A stretch of DNA of 8,239 nt from JAZQHR01 sp045540815 (GCA_045540815.1 JAZQHY010000029.1:1-8239), one strand, 5' to 3'. Shown: positions 1 to 7,281, counted from the stretch's first letter. Translations and numbers: made by a program. The notes: generated by a model from the sequence alone, not told the origin.

Positions 1-19
1 CATTTAAATAAAATTTATG

Positions 20-48
20 TTGATTTTTTTGGTAAAATAATATAAAAT
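20..48 (+). promoter_or_regulatory. Sigma-A-like promoter of the mtrB-folC unit
   Basis: TTGATT at 20-25 (4 of 6 matches to TTGACA) and TAAAAT at 43-48 (5 of 6 matches to TATAAT) are separated by exactly 17 bases. Transcription would start near 55, leaving a leader of about 30 bases before mtrB. That is too short for a riboswitch or T-box, and it contains no run of (G/U)AG triplets that TRAP itself could bind. The region is very AT-rich, so a chance match is possible, but the spacing and position directly ahead of the first gene support it. Confidence 0.6.
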
Positions 49-85
49 AAACAAGATTATTGACTAAAGATATCCGGAGGTTATT

Positions 86-313
86 ATGGACGGAATTGTT
101 GAAAGAAATGAATACATTGCTATAAAAGCTCTAGAAAAAGGAGTAAATATTATTGGTCTTACCAGTGGCAAGGATACCAGATTTCATCACACTGAAATCC
201 TTGATGCCGGTGAGGTTTTTGTTGCGCAGTTTACAGAAATGACATCTGCAATAAAAATAAAAGGAAAAGCGATTGTTTACACTAAGCATGGAGAAATCCA
301 TACTGAGGTATAA
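86..313 (+). CDS. mtrB: Tryptophan RNA-binding attenuation protein (TRAP)
   Basis: TRAP forms an 11-subunit ring that binds tryptophan between subunits and then wraps RNA carrying (G/U)AG repeats, causing attenuation or translation block of tryptophan genes. The product is 75 residues, the same length as B. subtilis TRAP as I recall it, and aligns end to end without gaps from about residue 10 with a one-residue offset. Shared blocks include GVNIIGLTSG (19-28), FHHTE (33-37) and AQFTE-TSAIK (47-57). Tryptophan-pocket residues T26, G28, D40, Q48, T50, T53 and S54 are kept. Of the basic RNA-binding triad (K37, K56, R58 in B. subtilis), only K56 is identical (K57); K37 is I38 and R58 is K59. The start is ATG with CCGGAGG at 74-80. 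It is the first gene of a glycolytic/valS/folC unit rather than being next to folE, which is unusual. Family assignment is firm; the RNA target is unknown, and no repeat-type TRAP site was seen in this window. Confidence 0.93.
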   Translation: MDGIVERNEYIAIKALEKGVNIIGLTSGKDTRFHHTEILDAGEVFVAQFTEMTSAIKIKGKAIVYTKHGEIHTEV

Positions 314-317
314 TGGT

Positions 318-322
318 AGGAG
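318..322 (+). promoter_or_regulatory. Ribosome binding site of the 63-residue protein
   Basis: AGGAG at 318-322 lies 8 bases before ATG 331. It falls inside the reading frame if translation began at the earlier ATG at 313, which overlaps the mtrB stop codon and has only GAGG (305-308) at a cramped 4-base spacing. This favours ATG 331. Confidence 0.7.
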
Positions 323-330
323 TGTTTTTT

Positions 331-522
331 ATGTGGACTGTTATATATGTATCAAAGGATAATAGCTTGATTGAAAAGCTTAAATCGGAACTTGAATCTA
401 AAAATATTTTAGTGAAAATAAAAAATGTATCACAAAACCAGGATGATGAATGTTTTGAGGTAATGGTGCCCGAATCTGAAATCGAAAAGGCTCACGATAT
501 AATTATTAACATTGGATTTTAG
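331..522 (+). CDS. Small conserved-type protein, possible DUF2007-like signal-transducing family
   Basis: This encodes a 63-residue soluble protein with no signal peptide or membrane segment. It opens with a short beta strand (MWTVIYVS, 1-8), then a charged helix (about 10-21), a strand ILVKIKNV (about 24-31), a loop, a strand FEVMVPESE, and a final helix EIEKAHDIIINIG. This beta-alpha-beta-beta-alpha pattern, with VPESE leading into a C-terminal helix, resembles small DUF2007-type 'putative signal transducing' proteins, some of which databases mislabel as glutamate decarboxylase. That link is from memory and unproven. The start at 331 is chosen for its AGGAG; an in-frame ATG at 313 would add six residues. 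Its TAG stop (520-522) overlaps the AGGAGG (521-526) of pfkA, so translation of the two is probably coupled. Sitting directly before pfkA suggests a role tied to glycolysis, but this is inference. Confidence 0.75.
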   Translation: MWTVIYVSKDNSLIEKLKSELESKNILVKIKNVSQNQDDECFEVMVPESEIEKAHDIIINIGF

Positions 523-535
523 GAGGTATTTTATA

Positions 536-1507
536 ATGAATAATATCAAAACAATTGGAGTGTTAACCAGTGGAGGAGATGCTCCTGGAATGAATGCAGC
601 AGTACGTGCAGTTACCAGAACTGCCATAAATAAAGGTTACCGAGTTATGGGTATAAAACAGGGATATAAAGGCCTTATTGATGGTGATATTGAAGAGTTG
701 ACATTAAGATATGTTTCGAATACTCTTCATCGTGGCGGTACTTTTCTAGGAACTGCAAGATGCAAGGAGTTTACCACTCCTGAAGGGCAGAAAAAAGCCG
801 CTGATAGATGCAAAGAATTTGGCATTGATGCAATTATAGTCGTTGGTGGTGATGGTTCTTTCAGAGGTGCTATGGATTTAAGTGCACAAGGTATATTTAC
901 AGTGGGTATTCCTGGAACAATTGATAATGATATTGCCTGCACTGAATATACAATTGGATTTGATACTGCTCTTAATACAGCTATGGAAGCTATAGATAAA
1001 GTTCGTGATACTATGGCAAGTCATCAAAGATGCTCTGTTGTTGAAGTTATGGGAAGACATGCGGGATATATAGCAACAGAAGTTGCTATTGCTACTGGTG
1101 CAGAGGTACTATTGATACCTGAAAAAGAGTATGATATTGATAAAGATGTAGTTGGAAAGATAATTGCGGCTAAAAACAGAGGTAAAAGTCATTATATTGT
1201 TATATTGGCAGAGGGTATTGGTGGAGCAAGTAAGCTTGCTAAAAAGATTGAGGCTGACACAGGCGTTATTACCCGTGCATCTGTTCTAGGATATATTCAA
1301 AGGGGCGGAAACCCAACTGTGAGAGATAGAGTTATAGCAAGTAAAATGGGTTACCACGCAGTAAATATTCTTGAAAATGTTACAGGAAGCAGAATTGTTG
1401 TTTATAAAAAAGGCATAATAACTGATGTTGATATGATTGAAGGATTATCACAGAAAAAGTCTATCGACGAAAGCGAAGTTGAAATGGCACACATTCTTGC
1501 TATGTAA
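536..1507 (+). CDS. pfkA: ATP-dependent 6-phosphofructokinase
   Basis: This cytosolic enzyme phosphorylates fructose 6-phosphate to fructose 1,6-bisphosphate, the committed step of glycolysis, and in bacteria is usually an allosteric homotetramer. The product has 323 residues, normal for the bacterial ATP type. Motifs in order are TSGGDAPGMN (11-20, phosphate loop), HRGGTFLGTAR (65-75), GGDGS (104-108, ATP/Mg), PGTIDND (126-132) with catalytic base D130, SHQR (162-165, F6P binding across the subunit interface), MGR (172-174) and QRGG near the C-terminal third. Glycine in GGDGS and in PGTIDND, where PPi-dependent enzymes carry Asp and Lys, marks it as ATP-dependent. Start is ATG 536 with AGGAGG at 521-526; a longer in-frame start at 512 would lie within the preceding gene and lacks a good ribosome site. 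It is followed after 15 bases by pyk, the standard pfkA-pyk pair. Confidence 0.97.
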   Translation: MNNIKTIGVLTSGGDAPGMNAAVRAVTRTAINKGYRVMGIKQGYKGLIDGDIEELTLRYVSNTLHRGGTFLGTARCKEFTTPEGQKKAADRCKEFGIDAIIVVGGDGSFRGAMDLSAQGIFTVGIPGTIDNDIACTEYTIGFDTALNTAMEAIDKVRDTMASHQRCSVVEVMGRHAGYIATEVAIATGAEVLLIPEKEYDIDKDVVGKIIAAKNRGKSHYIVILAEGIGGASKLAKKIEADTGVITRASVLGYIQRGGNPTVRDRVIASKMGYHAVNILENVTGSRIVVYKKGIITDVDMIEGLSQKKSIDESEVEMAHILAM

Positions 1508-1512
1508 TATTT

Positions 1513-1519
1513 GGAGGAG
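1513..1519 (+). promoter_or_regulatory. Ribosome binding site that sets the pyk start
   Basis: GGAGGAG at 1513-1519 precedes ATG 1523. An in-frame TTG at 1511 overlaps this site and so cannot use it, which settles the start at the ATG. Confidence 0.8.
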
Positions 1520-1522
1520 TAT

Positions 1523-3280
1523 ATGAGAAAAACAAAAATTGTTTGTACAATGGGACCCGCAGTTAGTGACATCAATGTATTGGCAGAACTAGTTAAAAGT
1601 GGTATGAACGTTGCCAGGCTTAATTTTTCTCATGGGGGATATGAAGAACATAAACAGCGTATTGAAGATATAAGAAAAGTCCGAGATGAGCTATGCGCAC
1701 CTATAGCTATACTTCTCGATACAAAAGGACCTGAAATAAGAATAAAGGAATTTGAAAATGGCTCGGTAAATCTTGCTCAAGGGAATAAATTTGTATTAAC
1801 ATGCAACGATGTTCAGGGAAATGAGTCGATTGTTTCTGTGACGTATGAGAATTTATATAATGATATTGGAATAGGTGACAGGATCTTACTTGATGACGGT
1901 CTTATAGAGCTGAAGGTTGAAAATATCGTTGAAAAAGATATTATATGCGAAGTAATTAACGGCGGTATGCTTTCAAATAAAAAAAGTATAAATATCCCTG
2001 GTGCATCTATAAAGCTCCCGTATTTAAGTGAAAAAGATGTAAAAGACATTATTTTTGGAATAGAAAATGATGTCGATATAATAGCTGCATCATTTGTAAG
2101 AACTGCTTATGATGTTTTAGAGGTTAGAAAGGTTCTTGAAGAAAATGGCGGTGATGATATACACATTATTGCTAAAATAGAAAATAGTGAAGGTGTAAAT
2201 AATATCGACGCTATAATAAATGTCAGTGATGGTATTATGGTTGCGAGAGGCGATATGGGGGTTGAAATACCTTTTGAAGATTTGCCGTCTATACAAAAGC
2301 TTTTAATAGAAAAGTGCTATAAGGCAGGCAAGAAAGTTATTACAGCAACTCAAATGCTGGATTCTATGATTAGAAATCCAAGACCAACCAGAGCCGAAAC
2401 TACTGATGTAGCCAACGCTATATATGATGGCACAAGCGCTATTATGCTTTCTGGTGAAACTGCTATAGGAAAATATCCTGTAGAAAGTGTTAAGACTATG
2501 AGTAAAATAGCCGAAAAGACCGAGAAAAGCATTAATTATAAGAAAAGATTTCACAATCAAACAATAAAGAATCTTACTACAACTGTTGCAAGTGCTATAA
2601 GCCACGCAACATGCACTACAGCTATGGATTTGGGTGCTAAGGCAATAATCACTGTTACAAATTCTGGAGCAACAGCAAGGATGGTATCAAGTTTCAGACC
2701 GGATTGCCCGATTATTGCTACAACCCCTGCACCAAAGGTATATAGACAGTTGGCACTTTCGTGGGGTGTGTTACCTGTAATGAGTGAGCAACAAAAAAGT
2801 ATGGATGATTTATTTGACCACGCTGTAGATAAATCGCTTGAAACAGGTATTGTAAAAAATGGTGATTTGGTTGTTATTGCAGGAGGTCTTCCTGTCGGAA
2901 TAAGTGGAACAACGAATATTATAAAAGCACATCTAGTAGGTCACGTTCTTGCTGAGGGGAAGGGTATAAATAACCTCTCTGTAAGCGGGAAAGTATATGT
3001 AGCAAAAAATGTCAGACAAACACTTGAAGAATTTGAAAATGGAGATATTCTTGTTGTGAATAGCACAACAAATGAATATTTACCAATCATAAAAAAAGCA
3101 AAAGGTGTCATTGTCGAAGAAAGCGGAATGACATCACATGCCGCTATTGTAGGTATGACACTTGATATTCCTGTTATAACAGGTGCAAAAAATGCTGCAT
3201 CAGTTCTTAAAACAGGTACAGTTGTTACCATTGACAGCTCACGCGGACTAGTGTATAGTGGTGTTGTTAAAGCAATATAA
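1523..3280 (+). CDS. pyk: Pyruvate kinase, long form with C-terminal PEP-utilizer domain
   Basis: It transfers phosphate from phosphoenolpyruvate to ADP, giving pyruvate and ATP, the last step of glycolysis. The product is 585 residues, matching the long Bacillus form rather than the roughly 470-residue short form. The N-terminal part is the TIM barrel with inserted B domain: KTKIVCTMGPA (3-13), ARLNFSHG (31-38, PEP/ADP contacts R32, N34, S36), LLDTKGPEIR (64-73), the signature IIAKIENSEG (215-224) with catalytic K218 and metal ligand E220, ARGDMGVE (241-248, metal ligand D244) and TATQMLDSM (274-282). The regulatory C domain follows (about 345-470). Residues about 485-585 form an extra swivelling domain with TSHAAI (537-542), as in PEP synthase and PTS enzyme I, whose histidine is H539. 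In Bacillus-type enzymes this domain is structural/regulatory and not required for catalysis. No truncation or frameshift is seen. Confidence 0.97.
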   Translation: MRKTKIVCTMGPAVSDINVLAELVKSGMNVARLNFSHGGYEEHKQRIEDIRKVRDELCAPIAILLDTKGPEIRIKEFENGSVNLAQGNKFVLTCNDVQGNESIVSVTYENLYNDIGIGDRILLDDGLIELKVENIVEKDIICEVINGGMLSNKKSINIPGASIKLPYLSEKDVKDIIFGIENDVDIIAASFVRTAYDVLEVRKVLEENGGDDIHIIAKIENSEGVNNIDAIINVSDGIMVARGDMGVEIPFEDLPSIQKLLIEKCYKAGKKVITATQMLDSMIRNPRPTRAETTDVANAIYDGTSAIMLSGETAIGKYPVESVKTMSKIAEKTEKSINYKKRFHNQTIKNLTTTVASAISHATCTTAMDLGAKAIITVTNSGATARMVSSFRPDCPIIATTPAPKVYRQLALSWGVLPVMSEQQKSMDDLFDHAVDKSLETGIVKNGDLVVIAGGLPVGISGTTNIIKAHLVGHVLAEGKGINNLSVSGKVYVAKNVRQTLEEFENGDILVVNSTTNEYLPIIKKAKGVIVEESGMTSHAAIVGMTLDIPVITGAKNAASVLKTGTVVTIDSSRGLVYSGVVKAI

Positions 3281-3324
3281 GAGTATATATTATATAATTT
3301 TACTATAGATGTTGGAGGTTTAAT

Positions 3325-5961
3325 ATGGCTACAAACAAAGAAATTGAAAAGACTTATGACCCCAAAAAAGTCGAAGACAGAATTTATAAAGATTGGGTAG
3401 ATAATAAGTATTTCGAGGCAAAGGTGGACCCTAGTAAAAAACCATTTACTATTGTAATTCCGCCTCCAAATGTAACTGGACAGTTACATATGGGACATGC
3501 TCTTGACGAAACTCTTCAGGACATATTAATAAGATACAAAAGAATGATGGGTTACAGCGCTCTATGGATTCCTGGCACTGACCACGCAGGTATAGCTACT
3601 CAGATTAAGGTTGAAGAAAACTTAAGAGTTGAGCACGGCCTTACAAGACACGACCTTGGCAGAGAAAAATTTCTTGAAAAGGTATGGGACTGGAAAAACC
3701 AATACGGCAACAGAATTATAAATCAGCTTAAAAAGCTTGGTTCATCTTGCGACTGGTCAAGAGAACGTTTTACAATGGACGAAGGCTGTTCAAAAGCTGT
3801 TAGAGAAGTTTTTGTTAATCTATACAATGAAGGACTTATATATCAGGGCAACAGAATTATAAACTGGTGTCCTAACTGTGCTACTGCACTTTCTGATGCT
3901 GAGGTTGAGTACGCTGAACAACCAGGACATTTCTGGCACATTAAATATCCTATAAAGGATAGTGATGACTGTATAGTTATAGCTACTACAAGACCTGAAA
4001 CGCTTCTTGGCGATACTGCAGTTGCAGTTAATCCAGATGACGAAAGATATACCAATCTTGTAGGTAAAATGCTGATTCTTCCTCTTGTAGGTAGAGAGAT
4101 ACCGATTGTTGCTGATGATTACGTTGATAAGGAATTTGGTACAGGTGCAGTTAAGATTACTCCTGCACACGACCCTAATGACTTTGAGGTTGGATTAAGA
4201 CATAATTTAGAACAGATTAAGATATTTACCGACGATGCAAAAATTGCTAAAATAGGCAGTAAATATGATGGTATGGACAGATATGAGGCAAGAAAGGCCA
4301 TGGTTACTGACCTTGATAAGCAGGGACTATTAGTTAAGATTGAAGAACATACTCATAATGTCGGTCAGTGTTACAGATGTTCTACAACTGTTGAACCTAT
4401 GACTTCAAAACAGTGGTTTGTTAAGATGGAACCGCTTGCAAAGAGAGCTATTGAAGTTGTTAATGATAAAACAGTTAAATTTGTACCTGAAAGATTTAGC
4501 AAAACATACCTTAACTGGATGGAAAATATACATGACTGGTGTATTTCGAGACAGCTTTGGTGGGGACACAGAATTCCTGCATTCTACTGCGAAGATTGCG
4601 GTGAAACAACTGTATCTAAAGAGGACATCACAGTATGTCCTAAGTGCGGTGGTAAGGTTAAACAGGATCCTGACGTACTAGATACTTGGTTTAGCTCAGC
4701 GCTTTGGCCATTCTCAACACTTGGCTGGCCTGATAAAACAGAGGACCTTGATTATTTCTATCCTACAAGCGTGCTTGTAACAGGATATGATATCATATTC
4801 TTCTGGGTTGCCAGAATGATATTCTCGGCAGTAAAACATACTGATAAAGCGCCGTTTGAACACGTATTTATTCACGGTATAGTTAGAGATAGCCAGGGAA
4901 GAAAAATGAGTAAATCACTAGGAAACGGTATTGATCCGCTTGAAGTTATAGATCAGTATGGTGCTGACGCTCTTAGATTTACACTTGCTACTGGTAACTC
5001 TCCTGGAAATGATATGAGATATTACGAGGAAAGAGTTGAAGCAAGCAGAAACTTTGCTAATAAGATTTGGAATGCATCAAGATTCCTCCTTATGAATCTT
5101 GATATAGATAAAATTGAACTTCCTTGCGAAAACGAACTTTGTACAGAAGATAAGTGGATTTTATCTAGATACAATAAACTCGTAAAAGAGGTTACTGAAA
5201 ATCTTGATAAATTTGAGCTTGGTATTGCTGTTTCGAAGCTTTACGATTTCATTTGGGATAGCTACTGCGACTGGTATATAGAGCTTGTAAAACCAAGACT
5301 TTATGCAAAGGAAGGTAAGGATTTCAAAAACGCACAGAATGTACTTGCATATGTTCTTATAAATACATTAAAACTTCTTCATCCGTTTATGCCGTTCATA
5401 ACAGAAGAAATATATACTCATCTTCCTCACATTGAACCAAGCATTATGATTTCAAAATGGCCTGAATACAGAAGTGACCTATGTTTTGATGATGCCGAAA
5501 AGAATATGGAAATGATAATGGATGCTATAAAGAGCATTAGAAACGTAAGAACACAGATGAATGTAGTTCCATCGAAAAAGGCTAAAGTAATCATCGTTAC
5601 AGATAATAAAGCTATTTTTGAAGGTAGTGAGATTTTCTTTGAAAAGCTTGCATCAAGTCTTGAAACTGTTATTCAGTTGGATAAATCAGGTATTCCTGAA
5701 AATGCTGTAACTACTGTCGTTGAAGGTGCTGAAATATTTATTCCACTTGATGATTTGGTTGATAAGGAAAAAGAAATGGAACGACTTCTTAAAGAAAAAG
5801 AACATCTTGAAGCAGAAATCAAGAGAGTAGAGGGTAAGCTTAACAATCCTGGATTCGTGGCAAAAGCTCCTCAAAAGGTTGTTGACGAGGAAAAAGCTAA
5901 GGAAGTTAAGTATAGAGAAATGCTTGAAAAAGTTCTTGCAAGTTTAGAATCTTTAAAATAA
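3325..5961 (+). CDS. valS: Valyl-tRNA synthetase
   Basis: This class Ia synthetase charges tRNA-Val with valine and edits mischarged threonine. The product is 878 residues, usual for bacteria. Visible in order: PPPNVTG then HMGH (55-58, the HIGH signature); C182/C185 and C349/C352, a Cys4 zinc site split by the editing insert; the CP1 editing domain with IATTRPETLLGDTAVAVNP from about 218 and GTGAVKITPAHD (272-283); a second zinc knuckle C422, C425, C438, C441; KMSKS (527-531); a tRNA anticodon-binding helical region from about 600; and a C-terminal charged coiled coil (about 810-878) that contacts tRNA. ATG 3325 follows GGAGG at 3314-3318. Only 44 bases separate it from pyk, too few for the T-box leader often found before Firmicute valS. 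Codon choice is more biased than in neighbours: Leu is mostly CTT and Arg almost always AGA. Confidence 0.98.
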   Translation: MATNKEIEKTYDPKKVEDRIYKDWVDNKYFEAKVDPSKKPFTIVIPPPNVTGQLHMGHALDETLQDILIRYKRMMGYSALWIPGTDHAGIATQIKVEENLRVEHGLTRHDLGREKFLEKVWDWKNQYGNRIINQLKKLGSSCDWSRERFTMDEGCSKAVREVFVNLYNEGLIYQGNRIINWCPNCATALSDAEVEYAEQPGHFWHIKYPIKDSDDCIVIATTRPETLLGDTAVAVNPDDERYTNLVGKMLILPLVGREIPIVADDYVDKEFGTGAVKITPAHDPNDFEVGLRHNLEQIKIFTDDAKIAKIGSKYDGMDRYEARKAMVTDLDKQGLLVKIEEHTHNVGQCYRCSTTVEPMTSKQWFVKMEPLAKRAIEVVNDKTVKFVPERFSKTYLNWMENIHDWCISRQLWWGHRIPAFYCEDCGETTVSKEDITVCPKCGGKVKQDPDVLDTWFSSALWPFSTLGWPDKTEDLDYFYPTSVLVTGYDIIFFWVARMIFSAVKHTDKAPFEHVFIHGIVRDSQGRKMSKSLGNGIDPLEVIDQYGADALRFTLATGNSPGNDMRYYEERVEASRNFANKIWNASRFLLMNLDIDKIELPCENELCTEDKWILSRYNKLVKEVTENLDKFELGIAVSKLYDFIWDSYCDWYIELVKPRLYAKEGKDFKNAQNVLAYVLINTLKLLHPFMPFITEEIYTHLPHIEPSIMISKWPEYRSDLCFDDAEKNMEMIMDAIKSIRNVRTQMNVVPSKKAKVIIVTDNKAIFEGSEIFFEKLASSLETVIQLDKSGIPENAVTTVVEGAEIFIPLDDLVDKEKEMERLLKEKEHLEAEIKRVEGKLNNPGFVAKAPQKVVDEEKAKEVKYREMLEKVLASLESLK

Positions 5962-5966
5962 AACTT

Positions 5967-5971
5967 GGAGG
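5967..5971 (+). promoter_or_regulatory. Ribosome binding site that sets the folC start
   Basis: GGAGG at 5967-5971 is 5 bases before ATG 5977. The in-frame TTG at 5965 overlaps the site itself, so the ATG is the likely start. Confidence 0.75.
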
Positions 5972-5976
5972 CACAT

Positions 5977-7251
5977 ATGAACGTTAACGAATGTATAGAG
6001 TATATCCATTCGCTAAGTAAGTTTGGTAAAAAAGCCGGTTTAACCAATATACGTATGCTTCTTAATTATTTAGGTAATCCGCAGGATGAACTAAGCTGCA
6101 TACACGTTGCCGGTACAAACGGAAAAGGTTCAACGTCATATCTTATTGCTAACGTTTTAAAATATCAAGGATATAAGGTGGGGCTTTTTACCTCACCTTT
6201 TATTGAAATATTTAACGAAAGAATAAGATTAAATGGAGAAAATATATCTGATAGCGATCTTGTAAAATATACTATAAAAGTAAAAAATGCGGTAGATTAT
6301 TTGATTGGAAAAGGGTATTACCCAATAGAATTTGAAGTAATAACTGCAATAGCATTTTTATATTATAAGGATCAAAAATGCGATTATGTTGTACTTGAAA
6401 CCGGACTTGGCGGAAGATATGATTCAACGAATATAATAAAAAATAACACCTTATGCGTTATAACTAATATAGGTATTGACCATACAAATATTCTTGGTGA
6501 AACTATTGAAGATATAGCATATCAAAAAGCGGGAATTATAAAGGAAAACAGCACTGTCGTTTTATATCCTGCACAAAAAGAGGCGTGTGGTGTTATTGAA
6601 AGATATTCGGCTGAAATGAACGCTTCTGTAAAACAAGTAGATGTATCATCTTTGGAGATAATAAGTGATGATTTTTCGGGAAGTGTGTTTAATTATAAAA
6701 TGCACAAAAACATCCATTTATCGCTTGTTGGCACGCATCAGATTTATAATGCAATTACCGCGCTCGAAGCTATAGATGTGCTTTCTAAAAAGATAAATTT
6801 GTCCGAAGAAAGCATAGTGAAGGCTTTTTTTAATGCCAAATGGCCTGTAAGATTTGAAGTGTTTAATAAAGATATTCCTGTAGTAATCGACGGAGCACAT
6901 AATCTTCAGGGAGTAAGTAGCTTTGTAAGTGGTATGGACAAGTATTTTCCTGATAAAAAGAAAGTATTTGTTGTTGGAATGTTAAATGAAAAACAATACA
7001 CTCAGTCGCTTGATTGTGCTTTAAATATTGCTGATGCGGTTGTTATTACATCGGTGCCTAGCATAAGGCAAACAAGTGTTGGAGATATTTATGATTATGC
7101 CAGATCAAATCATAAATGCGTAGGATTTATCGAAAACAACTTTGATGCTTTTACTTATGCGTATAAGCTTTGTGACGATAATTCGGTAATAGGTATATTT
7201 GGCTCATTGTATCTTGCTGGAAATATGAGAAGTTTTGTCGAAAACTTTTAG
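5977..7251 (+). CDS. folC: Folylpolyglutamate synthase / dihydrofolate synthase
   Basis: This cytosolic Mur-ligase-fold enzyme uses ATP to add glutamate to dihydropteroate and/or to reduced folates, which retains folates in the cell. The product has 424 residues, typical for the family. Visible are the P-loop AGTNGKGS (45-52, K50), the omega/switch segment ETGLGGRYDSTN (141-152), the metal-site region IGIDHTNILG with D168-H169, the lysine expected to be carbamylated in AYQKAGIIK (K184), and the C-domain motif DGAHN (305-309). Whether it is bifunctional cannot be decided from these motifs alone. The start is ATG 5977, 15 bases after the valS stop; valS-folC adjacency is classic in Firmicutes. 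The last codons form the 5' arm of a transcription terminator and encode a Spo0A box (TTTGTCGAAA, 7234-7243); the TAG stop lies in the hairpin loop. Confidence 0.96.
   Translation: MNVNECIEYIHSLSKFGKKAGLTNIRMLLNYLGNPQDELSCIHVAGTNGKGSTSYLIANVLKYQGYKVGLFTSPFIEIFNERIRLNGENISDSDLVKYTIKVKNAVDYLIGKGYYPIEFEVITAIAFLYYKDQKCDYVVLETGLGGRYDSTNIIKNNTLCVITNIGIDHTNILGETIEDIAYQKAGIIKENSTVVLYPAQKEACGVIERYSAEMNASVKQVDVSSLEIISDDFSGSVFNYKMHKNIHLSLVGTHQIYNAITALEAIDVLSKKINLSEESIVKAFFNAKWPVRFEVFNKDIPVVIDGAHNLQGVSSFVSGMDKYFPDKKKVFVVGMLNEKQYTQSLDCALNIADAVVITSVPSIRQTSVGDIYDYARSNHKCVGFIENNFDAFTYAYKLCDDNSVIGIFGSLYLAGNMRSFVENF
7234..7243 (+). promoter_or_regulatory. Spo0A box, forward, inside the end of folC
   Basis: TTTGTCGAAA contains an exact TGTCGAA, the preferred form of the 0A box (TGNCGAA) bound by the sporulation master regulator Spo0A~P. 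It lies about 78 bases (centre) upstream of the predicted spoIIAA transcription start. The match is direct; binding is inferred from the nearby spoIIA promoter. Confidence 0.65.
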
Positions 7252-7254
7252 GAG

Positions 7255-7264
7255 TTTCGACAAA
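7255..7264 (-). promoter_or_regulatory. Spo0A box, reverse, upstream of spoIIAA
   Basis: The minus strand reads TTTGTCGAAA, a second perfect 0A box, inverted relative to the one at 7234-7243 and 21 bp from it centre to centre, so both lie on the same face of the helix. It sits about 57 bases (centre) upstream of the predicted sigma-H transcription start and 17 bases before the -35 element. Confidence 0.68.
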
Positions 7265-7281
7265 GCTTCTTTTTTTTCACC

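Larger units (their letters stand above)
7229..7277 (+). terminator. Intrinsic terminator of the mtrB-folC unit
   Basis: The 5' arm 7229-7246 pairs with the 3' arm 7253-7269. It has four base pairs (GAAG/CTTC), one G-U pair, ten perfect pairs (TTTGTCGAAA with TTTCGACAAA), a one-base A bulge and two closing pairs around a six-base loop (7247-7252). Eight T residues follow directly (7270-7277). It overlaps the end of folC, with the stop codon in the loop, so ribosomes ending translation of folC will cover part of the 5' arm. That could make termination sensitive to translation. Confidence 0.88.

Noticed and set aside
1..85. A TRAP-binding leader before mtrB (autoregulation)
   Set aside because: There is no series of (G/U)AG triplets spaced by 2-3 bases here or in the other intergenic gaps.
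1511..1522. TTG 1511 as the pyk start
   Set aside because: It would overlap its own ribosome binding site; ATG 1523 is correctly spaced and gives the usual N-terminus.
2303..2605. Open frame of 100 residues on the minus strand within pyk, and similar minus-strand frames in valS and folC
   Set aside because: They lie opposite firmly identified genes, show no recognisable domain or supporting context, and are best read as antisense shadows.
3110..3120. TTGTCGAAG inside pyk resembling a Spo0A box
   Set aside because: It lies deep in a coding region with no promoter nearby and flanking bases fit less well; a chance match is likely.
2951..3280. C-terminal PEP-utilizer domain of pyruvate kinase as a novel fusion
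   Set aside because: This extension is normal in Bacillus-type pyruvate kinases, and the total length of 585 residues is standard.
3281..3324. TATAAT (3293-3298) as a separate promoter for valS
   Set aside because: No -35 element lies at 16-18 bases upstream; the closest, TTGTTA at 3264-3269, is 23 bases away, and the stretch is simply AT-rich. There is also no GC-containing stem to serve as a terminator after pyk.
4418..4681. Plus-strand 87-residue open frame inside valS
   Set aside because: It is an out-of-frame reading of the valS catalytic domain with no family resemblance.
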